Shown here piece by piece: positions 16,174 through 24,202 of a stretch of 26,905 bases of DNA. The stretch comes from a virus. Where the stretch lies: IMG/VR virus record IMGVR_UViG_3300005541_000019, positions 1-26,905 of that record; one strand, 5' to 3'. The notes under the pieces were generated by a model, which searched no databases, was not told the DNA's origin, and saw only the letters and a program-made list of their open reading frames with translations. Positions within the stretch are counted from its first letter, which is position 1. Each line of letters opens with the position of its first letter. The position numbers and the translations under genes are program-made.

Positions 16174-16179
16174 TAAGTA
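16174..16179 (-). promoter_or_regulatory. TACTTA motif upstream of sheath B
   Basis: TACTTA lies 20 bases before the sheath B start in a 109-base gap, downstream of a hairpin and a near-palindrome. Confidence 0.5.
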
Positions 16180-16186
16180 TCGGGTC

Positions 16187-16205
16187 GATGCGCACATGCG
16201 CCATC
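16187..16205 (-). promoter_or_regulatory. Near-palindrome upstream of sheath B
   Basis: GATGCGCACATGCGCCATC pairs with itself except for one extra base (GATG, CGCA, a central CA/TG, TGCG, CATC). It lies just upstream of the TACTTA motif in the 109-base gap before sheath B. It could be an operator or a 5' mRNA hairpin; no known binding site was recognised. Confidence 0.35.
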
Positions 16206-16233
16206 GAAAGGAAACCGCCCAGGATCTGCGCTA

Positions 16234-16252
16234 GGCCCCTAGGTACGGGGCC
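16234..16252 (-). terminator. Hairpin after sheath A
   Basis: GGCCCC and GGGGCC make a perfect 6-bp stem around a 7-base loop, starting 10 bases after the sheath A stop. There is no clear T-run, so it may be a weak terminator or an mRNA-stabilising end. Confidence 0.45.
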
Positions 16253-16262
16253 CAGTTTTGGC

Positions 16263-19200
16263 TCACACGAACTGGACACCGCTGTTCGTGATGATGAAGT
16301 CGATCGCAATGAACTCGACCACTCGGGTCGGGACCACGACGATGCGGCCGTTCATCTTGTACTGGTCGACATCCGTCTGCGTGTTGTTCGTCGAGTTGCA
16401 GATGACCTGGAAGGCCTCGATGCCCGCCTGGGTCTGAATCAGGCTCAGCTGCAGGGCTGCCTGCGCCGTGAACTTGTTCTGGGTATCGGGCGTGTTCTGC
16501 TCGAACTCCAGGGTCAGGGCGATGTTGCTGATGATGCGCTTGATCTCCAGCAACAGGCGGCGGACGTTGACGCGGTCCAACGCCGAGGACGCGGCCTGCA
16601 GGGTCTTCTGTCCGAAGATGACGAAGCCCTGGCGGGGGAACGTTGCGATCGGGTTGATGCGGCTGGTGTACAGCGTGTCGCGGTCTGCCGAGTTGAGGCG
16701 GACAGCCACATTGGTGACGAAGTCCAGCGCTGCCCGGTTGAAGCCCGCGGGGGCGAACCAGGGGTAGCCGATCTTGTCGTTGAAGCTGAGGGCGCCCATT
16801 GCCGCGATCGATGATGGGACCTTGACGCGCCGGTTGTTGACGGTGTCCTGGATGAAGACGTCGGGGAAGTAGGTGCCGATGTAGTTGTTGTCGATGGCCC
16901 GGGTGTTGAGGCCGACGGCCGACTGATCAACGTCGGGGCGAACCGTGTCGTTGTCGAACAAGCGGTTCTGGTTCTCGTCGTAGCTCTCGAGGTCCATGAC
17001 GTAGAAGGCCAGGCCGTAGGTGCGGACGCTCTGGCCGGCGTAATCGGTCAGGAAGGGCTCGCGGATGCCCGGGATGCAGAGGATGTTGTGGTTCACCTGC
17101 ATCGGGTCCGTCATGATGTTGATGGCGGCGACGTAGGAGGCCACGTTCGAGTTGCTCTGGCCCGTGCCGTTCTCGTTGGTGGCGAAGCCAGGCGGGATGA
17201 AGCCCGGGAAGGCGCCGCCAGTGTCGCCCAACAGGTTGTCATCGAACGACGTGGACTTGTCGTTCATGCGCCGAGCGTCCGGGTCCAGGAAGTTCAGGCC
17301 GTCCCAGCCGCCAGCCAGGAAGGTGGTGAACTTCAGGTAGGTCGCGAAGCGGTTGAACTGCTGTGGGGTGCCCTTGGCCAGCAGCGTGGCGAAGGTCATG
17401 CGGTTCATCAGCAGGGTTGGGTCAGCGTAGGTGTACGAAGAGCCGTCCAGCTGAGCGTTGCGGATGTAGGCCGACTCCTTCATCGTCGTGTCGACCGACG
17501 AGGTGAGTCCCTGCACCAGGAAGGTGTTGAGGTCCGTCAGGAAGGCCACCTTGGCCAGCGTGAACTTGTCATCGTTGAACTGGTCTGCACCAGCGCCGGT
17601 GACGAAGGTGTCGATGCTCGGTGCGCCCAAGAACTGGGTGTAGGCACTGAGCAGCTGGTTCGGCAGCGTCTCGATGTTCGGGTTGAGCGGGATGTCCAGG
17701 CGCTCGAACTGCACGCCCCAGTACAGCGGCGGGTATGCGAGCTCGCTTGCACCCGGCTCACCGAACCACACTGCAGGTGACGGGCGGTTGCCCTTGGTCA
17801 CCTTGGTGCGGAAGGGCACCGGGGGCAGGATGGCGCCAGAGAGCGCCGTCTGCGGGCCCGAGCCGGTCAGAGCACCCGACAGGCGGACGACGTTCGGGGT
17901 CACCGTGGCGTCCTTCAGGCTGTCGTTGGTCTTCAGCAGGCTGGCGCCGCGGAAGCCGAAAGGCAGTGCCGTCGCCGGGACGACCTGGCTGTAGACCTGG
18001 TCAGTCGGCAGCACGCGGATGTAGGCCGACTGGTTCGGGTACTTGCCCGATGCGACGACACGCTTCTCGGCGTTCAGCGTCGAGTCGAAGTTGTAGAAGA
18101 CCTTGCGATCGCCGATGACGGCACCGATGAAGTTCGCAGCCGTCGGGTCCAGGCTCAGGTTGTTGAACTGCTCCAGGACGTTCGGGTTGATGTCGGTGTC
18201 GTCCCAGCTGCGGACCTGCAGCGAGAAGGTGCCGTACAGGTAGTTCTGCGTCGTCGACGCCTGCAGGTTGACGATGCTGATCTTGTAGAGGTTGTTGGCG
18301 TACTGGCCATCGTCCAGCGCCTCGATGCGGAACAGGTCGTATTCGACCTTGCCGAAGGGCTGGCTGATGAATGCCGTCGTTGACGGGGTCTGGTACCGCG
18401 CGTCGAAGGCACCGAATGAAGCCCGGTACGAAGTGTCGTCGTTGTAGGGAGCGCCCGTGTAGGACAGGTCCGGGTTGACGAGGCTGTGGTTGGTCGAGCC
18501 CGACACCACGCCGACGACGTTGCCCGCCTCGACAGATGCGATTTCATCGTCGACGGCGAAGTCAGCGTAGTACAGGTGCTGTGCCGAGAGGAAGTTGTCG
18601 GGGTTGCTGTTCAGCAGCTTTCCAACGTAGTTCTTGTCGTCCGGGTTGAGTGACGCCGTCAGGATGTGGCAGCCTGCGTTGCCGTCATCGTTGTAGAAGG
18701 CGGAACCGAGCGAAGAGCTGATGATCAGCTTGACGTAGGGGGTCGAGCCTTGGGCAACACCGAAGTCTGCCAGGGTGTCGATGTGTCCGGGCTTCCAGGT
18801 GTCAGCCAGGCCGTCAGCGATGATCATCCGGGCCGTGTTCGGCATGAGCACCATGCCGCGGACCAGGTGGGCCACACCGCCCGAGAAGCTGTCGTTGTCA
18901 GTGAAGATAGCTGCACCGAAAGCCTCATCAGGCTGCACTGTGTGCTGAGCAACCAGGAACTGGACCGTGCCGTTGACGATCCTGCTTGAGGGGGTCGGGA
19001 CACCCTGGGTGACGTTGCCATTCAGGTGGAAGCCCGCGTTGACGGTGCGACCCGTGTCCAGCGTGCGCTGGATGTCAGTGCCCGTGGCGTTGGCACCTGC
19101 TCCCAGCATGCGCAGGAAGGTCAGTGCCGACCTGTTGGCCAGGAAGTAGAAGGCCGCGTAGGGACCGAAGCGGTTGGGGTCCAGGGTGCCGAAGACAGCG

Positions 19201-19370
19201 TTGAACTGGTCGAAGTTGCCGACGGTGATCGGCACGAAGGCCGGGCCGCGGTTGGACGTCCCGATGACTCCCGCGGGCACACCAACAGGCCCCTGCGGTG
19301 CGGGGGCCGAAAGGTCGATCTCCCGGTCATAGAAGTTTGGGGACTGAAAGGTCTGCAGCGTCTGCGGCAT
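16263..19370 (-). CDS. Tail sheath protein A (1035 aa)
   Basis: The protein has N-terminal VGVPAGVIGTSNRGPAFVPI (about 29-48) and FGTLDPNRFGPYAAFYFLANR. The C-terminal sheath core has YPWFAPAGFNRAAL near 868, GQKTLQAASSALDRVNVRRL near 920 and a final block ending VEFIAIDFIITN. These match contractile tail sheaths of the gp18 type, but it is about 375 residues longer than T4 gp18. The extra middle region carries SQPFGKVEYDLFRIEALDDG (about 332), LEQFNNLSLDP and LYWGVQFERL, all with counterparts in sheath B, so the two genes are tandem duplicates that have diverged. A good ribosome-binding site (GAGGAG) precedes the ATG. The upstream gap holds two inverted repeats and a TACTTA motif. Confidence 0.95.
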   Translation of the reverse strand: MPQTLQTFQSPNFYDREIDLSAPAPQGPVGVPAGVIGTSNRGPAFVPITVGNFDQFNAVFGTLDPNRFGPYAAFYFLANRSALTFLRMLGAGANATGTDIQRTLDTGRTVNAGFHLNGNVTQGVPTPSSRIVNGTVQFLVAQHTVQPDEAFGAAIFTDNDSFSGGVAHLVRGMVLMPNTARMIIADGLADTWKPGHIDTLADFGVAQGSTPYVKLIISSSLGSAFYNDDGNAGCHILTASLNPDDKNYVGKLLNSNPDNFLSAQHLYYADFAVDDEIASVEAGNVVGVVSGSTNHSLVNPDLSYTGAPYNDDTSYRASFGAFDARYQTPSTTAFISQPFGKVEYDLFRIEALDDGQYANNLYKISIVNLQASTTQNYLYGTFSLQVRSWDDTDINPNVLEQFNNLSLDPTAANFIGAVIGDRKVFYNFDSTLNAEKRVVASGKYPNQSAYIRVLPTDQVYSQVVPATALPFGFRGASLLKTNDSLKDATVTPNVVRLSGALTGSGPQTALSGAILPPVPFRTKVTKGNRPSPAVWFGEPGASELAYPPLYWGVQFERLDIPLNPNIETLPNQLLSAYTQFLGAPSIDTFVTGAGADQFNDDKFTLAKVAFLTDLNTFLVQGLTSSVDTTMKESAYIRNAQLDGSSYTYADPTLLMNRMTFATLLAKGTPQQFNRFATYLKFTTFLAGGWDGLNFLDPDARRMNDKSTSFDDNLLGDTGGAFPGFIPPGFATNENGTGQSNSNVASYVAAINIMTDPMQVNHNILCIPGIREPFLTDYAGQSVRTYGLAFYVMDLESYDENQNRLFDNDTVRPDVDQSAVGLNTRAIDNNYIGTYFPDVFIQDTVNNRRVKVPSSIAAMGALSFNDKIGYPWFAPAGFNRAALDFVTNVAVRLNSADRDTLYTSRINPIATFPRQGFVIFGQKTLQAASSALDRVNVRRLLLEIKRIISNIALTLEFEQNTPDTQNKFTAQAALQLSLIQTQAGIEAFQVICNSTNNTQTDVDQYKMNGRIVVVPTRVVEFIAIDFIITNSGVQFV

Positions 19371-19382
19371 TACCGTGCTCCT

Positions 19383-19404
19383 CTAGCGCGTCGTGAATCG
19401 CTAG
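19383..19404 (-). promoter_or_regulatory. Inverted repeat upstream of sheath A
   Basis: CTAGCG at 19383-19388 pairs with CGCTAG at 19399-19404 across a 10-base spacer. It lies between the TACTTA motif and the ribosome-binding site of sheath A, so it would form a 5' leader hairpin or an operator. Confidence 0.4.
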
Positions 19405-19406
19405 GA

Positions 19407-19412
19407 TAAGTA
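19407..19412 (-). promoter_or_regulatory. TACTTA motif upstream of sheath A
   Basis: TACTTA lies 36 bases before the sheath A start, directly after the hairpin that follows the gp15-like gene. It leaves room for a leader with an inverted repeat and a GAGGAG ribosome-binding site. Confidence 0.5.
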
Positions 19413-19413
19413 C

Positions 19414-19427
19414 CACCCGCCCGGGTG
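19414..19427 (-). terminator. Hairpin after the gp15-like gene
   Basis: CACCCG and CGGGTG form a 6-bp GC-rich stem with a 2-base centre (or 5 bp with 4 bases). It sits 15 bases after the gp15-like stop and directly upstream of the TACTTA motif. It lacks a T-run, so terminator function is uncertain. Confidence 0.4.
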
Positions 19428-19442
19428 AAAGACCAGTTACGG

Positions 19443-20774
19443 TCAGTCCTCGACGGTCAGGATGGTCAGGCCCCCGAGCGTGGCATCAGCCGGGGAAAGC
19501 ACTGTTTCGCCAGTGAACTTGTTGACGTTCCTGACACGGAACAGGCGTGTCACCGTCCGCCCCTTGCTGTCGATGCCCGTCACCTTCTTGTACTGCCCTG
19601 GCTGCTTGCCACGGGGCAGACGCTGCACCGCCGGGTCGTCAGGGTTGGACCCCACGTCCTCGTTCGGATACAGGCGCGTCCCGCGCGTGTTCCTCTGATC
19701 TCTCCGACGGGCCGCCCAGTTGGGCTGCTGGTCAGTGTCGCTGCCCAAAGGCAGGGTCGGGTCATCGGCGCCCAGGTACGGGTCATCGACGGTGGGCGTG
19801 CCGCTGTCAGCCTCCAGGAGATCGGTCGCGCCCGTCGTGAACTCGATCGTCGGGTTCGACACGTAGCGCTTCAAAGGAACGGGCGCGCCCGGGACGCCCG
19901 TCGCAAGGATGTAGCCCGGGACCTTGATGACGAACTTGTACTTGACGATGCGCTCGACCTGCGAATAATCGTCAGCGTTTGTGTCAGAGTTCATCTGTCC
20001 CCCGTCGACATGGGCCAGGAACCAGTAGCCCTTCGGGGTGTTCAACCGCCAGCAATTGCCCTGGGGCAGGTACGAAGCGATCGCCAGCTCCAGGATCTGA
20101 TTCATGTGCTTGGTGTACTGCGTCCAGAACGTGATGTCGTACTGGGCAGTGAAGAACTGGGGCGCGGGCACCGTGATCGTCTCCCAGACGTTGTTCGTCC
20201 TGTCCGGGACCAACAGGCCGCCCTGTTGCACCGTCGGGTCGTTGGCCAGGTCGCCCACGTCACGTAGGGTTGTCAGCTGCATCGGGTCTGCTTGCGCCGG
20301 GTTCACGGCCAGGTTCTGCTGGTGCGGGATCAGCAGCCTGTTGACGAGGCGTTGGTAGTCCCGGTCGGTGTGGTCCAGCTTTCGTTTGATGACGATCTCA
20401 CCTGTCTGTTGGTTGATGCCGCGGCCCGTGATGTCCTCGGTCGGGCTCTGGAAGACATTGGTCCTGATGATGGTGATCAGGGGCAGGATCAGGGCACCGT
20501 TTCGGTCCTTGATGGCGCGCATCCGCTTGGTCAACGCCCACTTCTCGCCAGCTGCCATCAGCACGGGCACCTTGCGCATGTCGGTGCCGTCACCACCGAC
20601 TGCGAACGGGATCTCCTTGTCAAACAACGTGAACAGCGCGCGGTCCACGTCGTCGATGCCGACAGGCGGGATCGTCAGCTCCTTGCCCGTGCTCTTCGCG
20701 CCGTACCCGGACTGCAGGGGCGGCACGCCCTCGCGAACCTGGGTGTACTGCTGGCTGTTGAAACGTGTGGGCAT
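19443..20774 (-). CDS. gp15-like tail sheath stabiliser / completion protein (443 aa)
   Basis: The product has DDVDRALFTLFDKEIPF (41-57), KVPVLMAAGEKWAL (68-81), GALILPLITIIRTN (93-106) and FFTAQYDITFWTQYTKHMNQ (207-226). The last parallels the conserved 'Y-x-I-x-TRYxxxMxQIxEQ' block of T4 gp15, which caps tube and sheath and joins the tail to the neck. Position agrees: neck genes precede it and sheath follows, as in T4. T4 gp15 is 272 residues; here an acidic linker (about 335-370) and a basic C-terminal domain (PGQYKKVTGIDSKGRTVTRL) extend it. Assignment rests on motif pattern and synteny. The start has no clear Shine-Dalgarno sequence and lies 11 bases after the preceding stop. Confidence 0.8.
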   Translation of the reverse strand: MPTRFNSQQYTQVREGVPPLQSGYGAKSTGKELTIPPVGIDDVDRALFTLFDKEIPFAVGGDGTDMRKVPVLMAAGEKWALTKRMRAIKDRNGALILPLITIIRTNVFQSPTEDITGRGINQQTGEIVIKRKLDHTDRDYQRLVNRLLIPHQQNLAVNPAQADPMQLTTLRDVGDLANDPTVQQGGLLVPDRTNNVWETITVPAPQFFTAQYDITFWTQYTKHMNQILELAIASYLPQGNCWRLNTPKGYWFLAHVDGGQMNSDTNADDYSQVERIVKYKFVIKVPGYILATGVPGAPVPLKRYVSNPTIEFTTGATDLLEADSGTPTVDDPYLGADDPTLPLGSDTDQQPNWAARRRDQRNTRGTRLYPNEDVGSNPDDPAVQRLPRGKQPGQYKKVTGIDSKGRTVTRLFRVRNVNKFTGETVLSPADATLGGLTILTVED

Positions 20775-20785
20775 GGGTCAGTGTC

Positions 20786-21469
20786 TCACTGGTTGTCGGG
20801 GTCGTCTTCGTCATAGAACGCACTGTCGCTCTCGAACTCGCCTCCCTTCTGGGAGACCTCCTTGGCGCCAGTGATTGGCTTGTCTAGGACGTCGGGCGTC
20901 TGCAAGTCCCGGATGTCGCCGGTGACGCCCTCCTTGTTGTGCTCCTGGCCTCGCTGCTGGTAGAACGTCGTCTGCACTGCGTCCTTCTCGGGGCGGCTGA
21001 TGTCGGTGGGCCCGATGGTGAGCGCCTTGAACTGCGTCTCGCGGGACTTGATGCCGATCAGCTTGACGCCGTCCTTGTGCTCGGGCATGCCGTAGATGTT
21101 GCGCATGAAGACCTTCTCGGTCACCTCGTAGAAGACATCAGAAAAGGAGAAGAAGTCGCCGATGGCGGGTTGGATGCCCTTGTCGACCAGGTCACGCCAC
21201 TGCAGGTAGGCCTCGATCTTGAACTGTGCATCGACGCCGAACGCCGTGGTCTTGGTGTCAGCTTGGAAGTGGGTGTCCACCAACGCATCCAGCGCGATGG
21301 GCGCGTCAAAGACCTTCTTCAGGGCCTCGTTGTAGACCAGGTCCACCTTCGTCTTGTTCTCGTTGATGGCGTAGTAGTAGATCTTCTGGCCCACCACGTC
21401 CTTGATGAGCTCCTTGGTGATGTCCGAGATGAAGTTGAACTCTCGGGGTGTGAGGTACAAGCGTCCCAT
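20786..21469 (-). CDS. Neck protein, probably gp14-like (227 aa)
   Basis: The sequence has an N-terminal helical part (FISDITKELIKDVVGQKIYYYAI), then the block IGDFFSFSDVFYEVTEKV (about 102-119) with YGMPEHKDGVKLIGIKSRETQF. This resembles the 'GDxxxFxxxxxEVxxV' core of T4 gp14-type neck proteins that close the head portal and receive the tail. The last 45 residues are acidic and probably disordered. T4 gp14 is 256 residues. The gene sits between a gp13-like candidate and the gp15-like gene, matching T4 order 13-14-15. GAGGTGA lies four bases before the ATG. Equivalence is inferred from pattern and position. Confidence 0.75.
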   Translation of the reverse strand: MGRLYLTPREFNFISDITKELIKDVVGQKIYYYAINENKTKVDLVYNEALKKVFDAPIALDALVDTHFQADTKTTAFGVDAQFKIEAYLQWRDLVDKGIQPAIGDFFSFSDVFYEVTEKVFMRNIYGMPEHKDGVKLIGIKSRETQFKALTIGPTDISRPEKDAVQTTFYQQRGQEHNKEGVTGDIRDLQTPDVLDKPITGAKEVSQKGGEFESDSAFYDEDDPDNQ

Positions 21470-21477
21470 GTGTCACC

Positions 21478-22722
21478 TCATCCGAAAATGATCGCCTTGC
21501 CGCCCGGGATGGCGGTGTAGCGTAGCATCTTCTGCATAGCATCGGCGATGTTCGCCTGTGCCTCCAACAGCTTCTCGTAGGTCAGCTTGTCCAGGAACTC
21601 CTTGAGGTTGGTCATCAGCTTCTCCTGGTCTGCACGTGCCTGCTCGATGAGCTCGGCGCCATTCAGCTGCAGGTCAGCGTTCGGGATCGGGATGACCTTG
21701 AACTTGTTGCGGTTGAGGCCCAGCACCTCGCGGGCCAGCGCCAGCGCGTACTGCCTGATCCACTGCCTGCCGGGCGTGGTGATGGTGCTGTAGGGCAGGA
21801 TGCTGAAGGGCACGTTCTCAGGGCCGCTGATGCCGTAGATGCTGTCGTCCTCGTAGGCCGGGTCGAACACGCTTTGGGGCGTGAAGACGCGGACGTAGAG
21901 GTTGCCCAGGCCGTAGGGGCCCGTGCCCGCCTGCAGGTTATCGTACGACTGGGGCTGCGGAAAGATGCGGACTTTGCTGCCGATGACCTGGTACGAGTAG
22001 TTCGACCTGCGCACCCGAAACGCCTCCTTCAGCATGCCGCGACGGACGACGTCCTCAAAGACAGGCAGCACGTAGAACACGGTGCTGTTGACGTATGACT
22101 CATAGTTGAAGTTGGTGGCCAAGAAGTTGGTGATGTTCGATGCATTGAGCAGGAACGTCTGTGCCGCCAACGGCTCGAAGTGGAAGACCTCCATGACGCG
22201 GAGCTTGCCCTTCGATCCCGTCGGGAGCGTGTCGACCACCAGGCCCAGGTCGGGAGATCCCGTCGTAGCAGTGAAGGACAATGGGTCGAAGTTGACCGTC
22301 GCGTGGAGCTCGGTGTAGAGGTCGTAGTCCTGCTTGCCCGGCACCAGCTCGAAGAAGCCGAGGGTGTAGTCGTAGTTGCCACCCACGTAGGAGGCCTGCG
22401 CGTAAGCGTCGGCCAGGCGGAACAAGAAGTCCAGGTTCTGCTGCGGGTACTTGTTGGTGAGGTCCGTGGTGCCCGTGGGCTGGCCTAGGACGTTGGCAAG
22501 CTGGCTGACGATCTTCAGCTCTTGGATCAGGCGGCCGTACTCGAGAGTCGCCTGCTCCAGGCAGGTCCAGATCTCCTTCTTGGTCAGCTCAACGCTCAGG
22601 ACGTCGTCGCCCAGCATCCGCTTGACGAACGTGACCATGGCATCAGCTTCGACCTGGAATGTACCGTCCGTGTCGAAGAAGCCAAACGAGGTGGGGCCGA
22701 CTGTCTGGTTGAAGTTGGGCAT
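21478..22722 (-). CDS. Neck / head-completion protein, possibly gp13-like (414 aa)
   Basis: The N-terminal segment FVKRMLGDDVLSVELTKKEI and following WTCLEQATLEYGRLI (about 32-66) matches a pattern I associate with head-completion and neck proteins ('LGxPxxxVELTxxxIxxaxxxAxxEY'). The middle is beta-rich, with GKLRVMEVFHFEP and VIGSKVRIFPQP. The C-terminus is helical (WIRQYALALAREVLG, and a long helix near 365-405). T4 gp13 is 309 residues, so this form is larger. Synteny with the gp14-like and gp15-like genes supports a neck role. Its start lies in a 52-base divergent region shared with the plus-strand fibre gene. TAGTTA occurs 15 bases upstream and no strong ribosome-binding site is seen. 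Confidence 0.7.
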   Translation of the reverse strand: MPNFNQTVGPTSFGFFDTDGTFQVEADAMVTFVKRMLGDDVLSVELTKKEIWTCLEQATLEYGRLIQELKIVSQLANVLGQPTGTTDLTNKYPQQNLDFLFRLADAYAQASYVGGNYDYTLGFFELVPGKQDYDLYTELHATVNFDPLSFTATTGSPDLGLVVDTLPTGSKGKLRVMEVFHFEPLAAQTFLLNASNITNFLATNFNYESYVNSTVFYVLPVFEDVVRRGMLKEAFRVRRSNYSYQVIGSKVRIFPQPQSYDNLQAGTGPYGLGNLYVRVFTPQSVFDPAYEDDSIYGISGPENVPFSILPYSTITTPGRQWIRQYALALAREVLGLNRNKFKVIPIPNADLQLNGAELIEQARADQEKLMTNLKEFLDKLTYEKLLEAQANIADAMQKMLRYTAIPGGKAIIFG

Positions 22723-22737
22723 AGCGGGGTCCAGAGG

Positions 22738-22743
22738 TAACTA
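22738..22743 (-). promoter_or_regulatory. TAGTTA motif, 15 bases before ATG 22722
   Basis: This is the outward-facing minus-strand copy in the divergent region that serves the neck gene. Confidence 0.5.
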
Positions 22744-22761
22744 TGGCCCGGGGGATCCACC

Positions 22762-22767
22762 TAGTTA
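22762..22767 (+). promoter_or_regulatory. TAGTTA motif, 7 bases before ATG 22775
   Basis: This is the outward-facing plus-strand copy in the divergent region and the only candidate promoter for the plus-strand fibre gene. No Shine-Dalgarno sequence lies between it and the ATG. Confidence 0.55.
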
Positions 22768-22774
22768 TGGTGCG

Positions 22775-24202
22775 ATGTCGCTCACTCAATTCATGAGCAT
22801 GTCCCTCCCGATCGTTGGAGTGACCCCTGGAGGTGGCTCTGGCAACAGCTGGGGCCCGTTGCTGACCACGTCGTTGGGCCAGATCGACGTCCATGACCAC
22901 AGCCCGGGCAAGGGCGCTCCCCTGGTGATGACCAGCGGCTCCTTCAAGGTCGCCACCGACCTGGGCTTTGCAGGTCACAGCCTGTTCGCTGTTGACAACA
23001 TCCAAGCCATCGGACAGATCACCGCCTTGGGCCTGACGGGCAGCCTGACACAGATCATCGTCAGTGCCAGCTTCTCAGGCACGTTCTCCAGCGGCACCCT
23101 GAGCGGCAGCACTTTCCTCCCGACGGGCAGCTTCACCCCACTCAGCCTCTACTCAGCGTCTTACGCCGCTGCATTCGTCGGCGTCGGCGGCATCCAGGTG
23201 TTGACCAACTCGTTCGGCCAAGTGCTGATCAGCGGCACTGTGGGTGACGACCGCTACGCTTCGTTCATCCTGGCACAGCCCGATGCTGAGGACCCAAACT
23301 ACCGTGTCATCACCGGTTCGGGCGGCACCTCGCTCATCGACGGTGGAGCGGGCGGCTTCATGACCGTCAGCAGCTCCATCGGCGCAGGCCGGGACGCGGC
23401 GTTCGTCTTGACTGCAACCGCCGATGGCCGAGCGCCCAACGCCCGGACCATCACGGGTTCGGGTGGCGTCAGCGTCATCGACGGTGGCCCAGGCGGCAAC
23501 CTGACTGTCTCGGGTTCATTCCCACAGATCAGCAACCTGTCAGGCCTGGGCGGCACCGTCGTCACGCCCAACGGCAGCCTCTACACTGTGTCGTCAAGCG
23601 CACCCCCGTGGACCAGCATCCAGGGCCAGGGCGGCACTTCAGTGTCGATCACCGGTGCAACTGTCATCGTCTCGTCTTCTGCGCCGTTGTACAACGACTT
23701 CTATGGCATCGGTGGCATCTCGGTCACCCCGACGGCAGGTCAGCTGCAGATCTCGGGCTCACAGCCCACCATCAGCAACCTGAGCGGCACCGCGGGCATC
23801 ATCGTCACACCCAACGGCAGCCTGTACCTGCTCTCGCAATCGTTGCCTCCACCCAACTATGTCACCGCGTTGGCTGGGACCCAGTCTGGTGTCTCAACGG
23901 CACAGGTCACCGCTCCCAACATCACCAAGTTGAAGAATGGTGTCGTTGAACTCAATGGCATGCTCGTCGTCAACCCGACGATGACCGAGTCGGGTTCAGC
24001 CCAGTTGTTCCGCGACTCAACACCGATCGGACCGAGCCAGCAACTGATGATGTCTGTCCAGTCACCCAAGCTGTTCATCATCAGCTGGATCGATGTCCTA
24101 CCCGACTCGAGCTCACACGCCTACAGCTTGCAGGTCAGTGGCACCCTAAGCACCTTCATGGTCCAGGCGGGCCAGGGCAGCATCACCGCCAAAGAGAGCT
24201 GA
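22775..24202 (+). CDS. Repeat-built tail fibre-like structural protein (475 aa)
   Basis: This is the only plus-strand gene. I chose ATG 22775 because a TAGTTA motif sits seven bases upstream; the frame stays open further upstream but overlaps the minus-strand neck gene. Residues 36-48 have IDVHDHSPGKGAP, a signature common near the N-terminus of phage fibres. Residues 90-125 are Ser/Gly/Thr-rich. From about 135 to 356 there are seven degenerate 20- to 23-residue repeats of the form 'xGxGGxxVxxxxGxxxVSxS', two pairs being nearly identical (ITGSGG...IDGG and SNLSG...VTPNGSLY). The C-terminal 100 residues form a separate, beta-rich domain. Host recognition is likely but inferred. The stop abuts the stop of the opposing gene with no spacer. 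Confidence 0.85.
   Translation: MSLTQFMSMSLPIVGVTPGGGSGNSWGPLLTTSLGQIDVHDHSPGKGAPLVMTSGSFKVATDLGFAGHSLFAVDNIQAIGQITALGLTGSLTQIIVSASFSGTFSSGTLSGSTFLPTGSFTPLSLYSASYAAAFVGVGGIQVLTNSFGQVLISGTVGDDRYASFILAQPDAEDPNYRVITGSGGTSLIDGGAGGFMTVSSSIGAGRDAAFVLTATADGRAPNARTITGSGGVSVIDGGPGGNLTVSGSFPQISNLSGLGGTVVTPNGSLYTVSSSAPPWTSIQGQGGTSVSITGATVIVSSSAPLYNDFYGIGGISVTPTAGQLQISGSQPTISNLSGTAGIIVTPNGSLYLLSQSLPPPNYVTALAGTQSGVSTAQVTAPNITKLKNGVVELNGMLVVNPTMTESGSAQLFRDSTPIGPSQQLMMSVQSPKLFIISWIDVLPDSSSHAYSLQVSGTLSTFMVQAGQGSITAKES
23311..23842 (+). repeat. Protein-level repeat array in the fibre gene
   Basis: The array encodes six of the seven 'GxGG...V...VSxS' repeats of the fibre protein (residues about 179-356). The units beginning at about 23527 and 23771 share long stretches of DNA, including atcagcaacctg and cccaacggcagcct. 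This points to duplication of coding units, and recombination between them could change fibre length. Confidence 0.6.

Larger units (their letters stand above)
22723..22774. promoter_or_regulatory. Divergent promoter region
   Basis: Only 52 bases separate the starts of the neck gene (minus) and the fibre gene (plus). The region holds two outward-facing copies of one motif, TAACTA at 22738-22743 (TAGTTA on the minus strand) and TAGTTA at 22762-22767, separated by a GC-rich stretch that includes CCCGGGGG. It is the only place where transcription must start in both directions, and the motif is present once for each. Confidence 0.65.

Noticed and set aside
16113-16814. Plus-strand frame opposite the end of sheath A as a gene in the 109-base gap
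   Set aside because: The gap itself is too short for a gene and the frame mostly mirrors sheath A; the gap is better explained by the hairpin and promoter-like motif.
22451-22774. Upstream extension of the plus-strand fibre gene to an earlier ATG
   Set aside because: It would overlap over 270 bases of the minus-strand neck gene, and the extra residues do not look like a fibre domain. ATG 22775 is placed well after the promoter-like motif.
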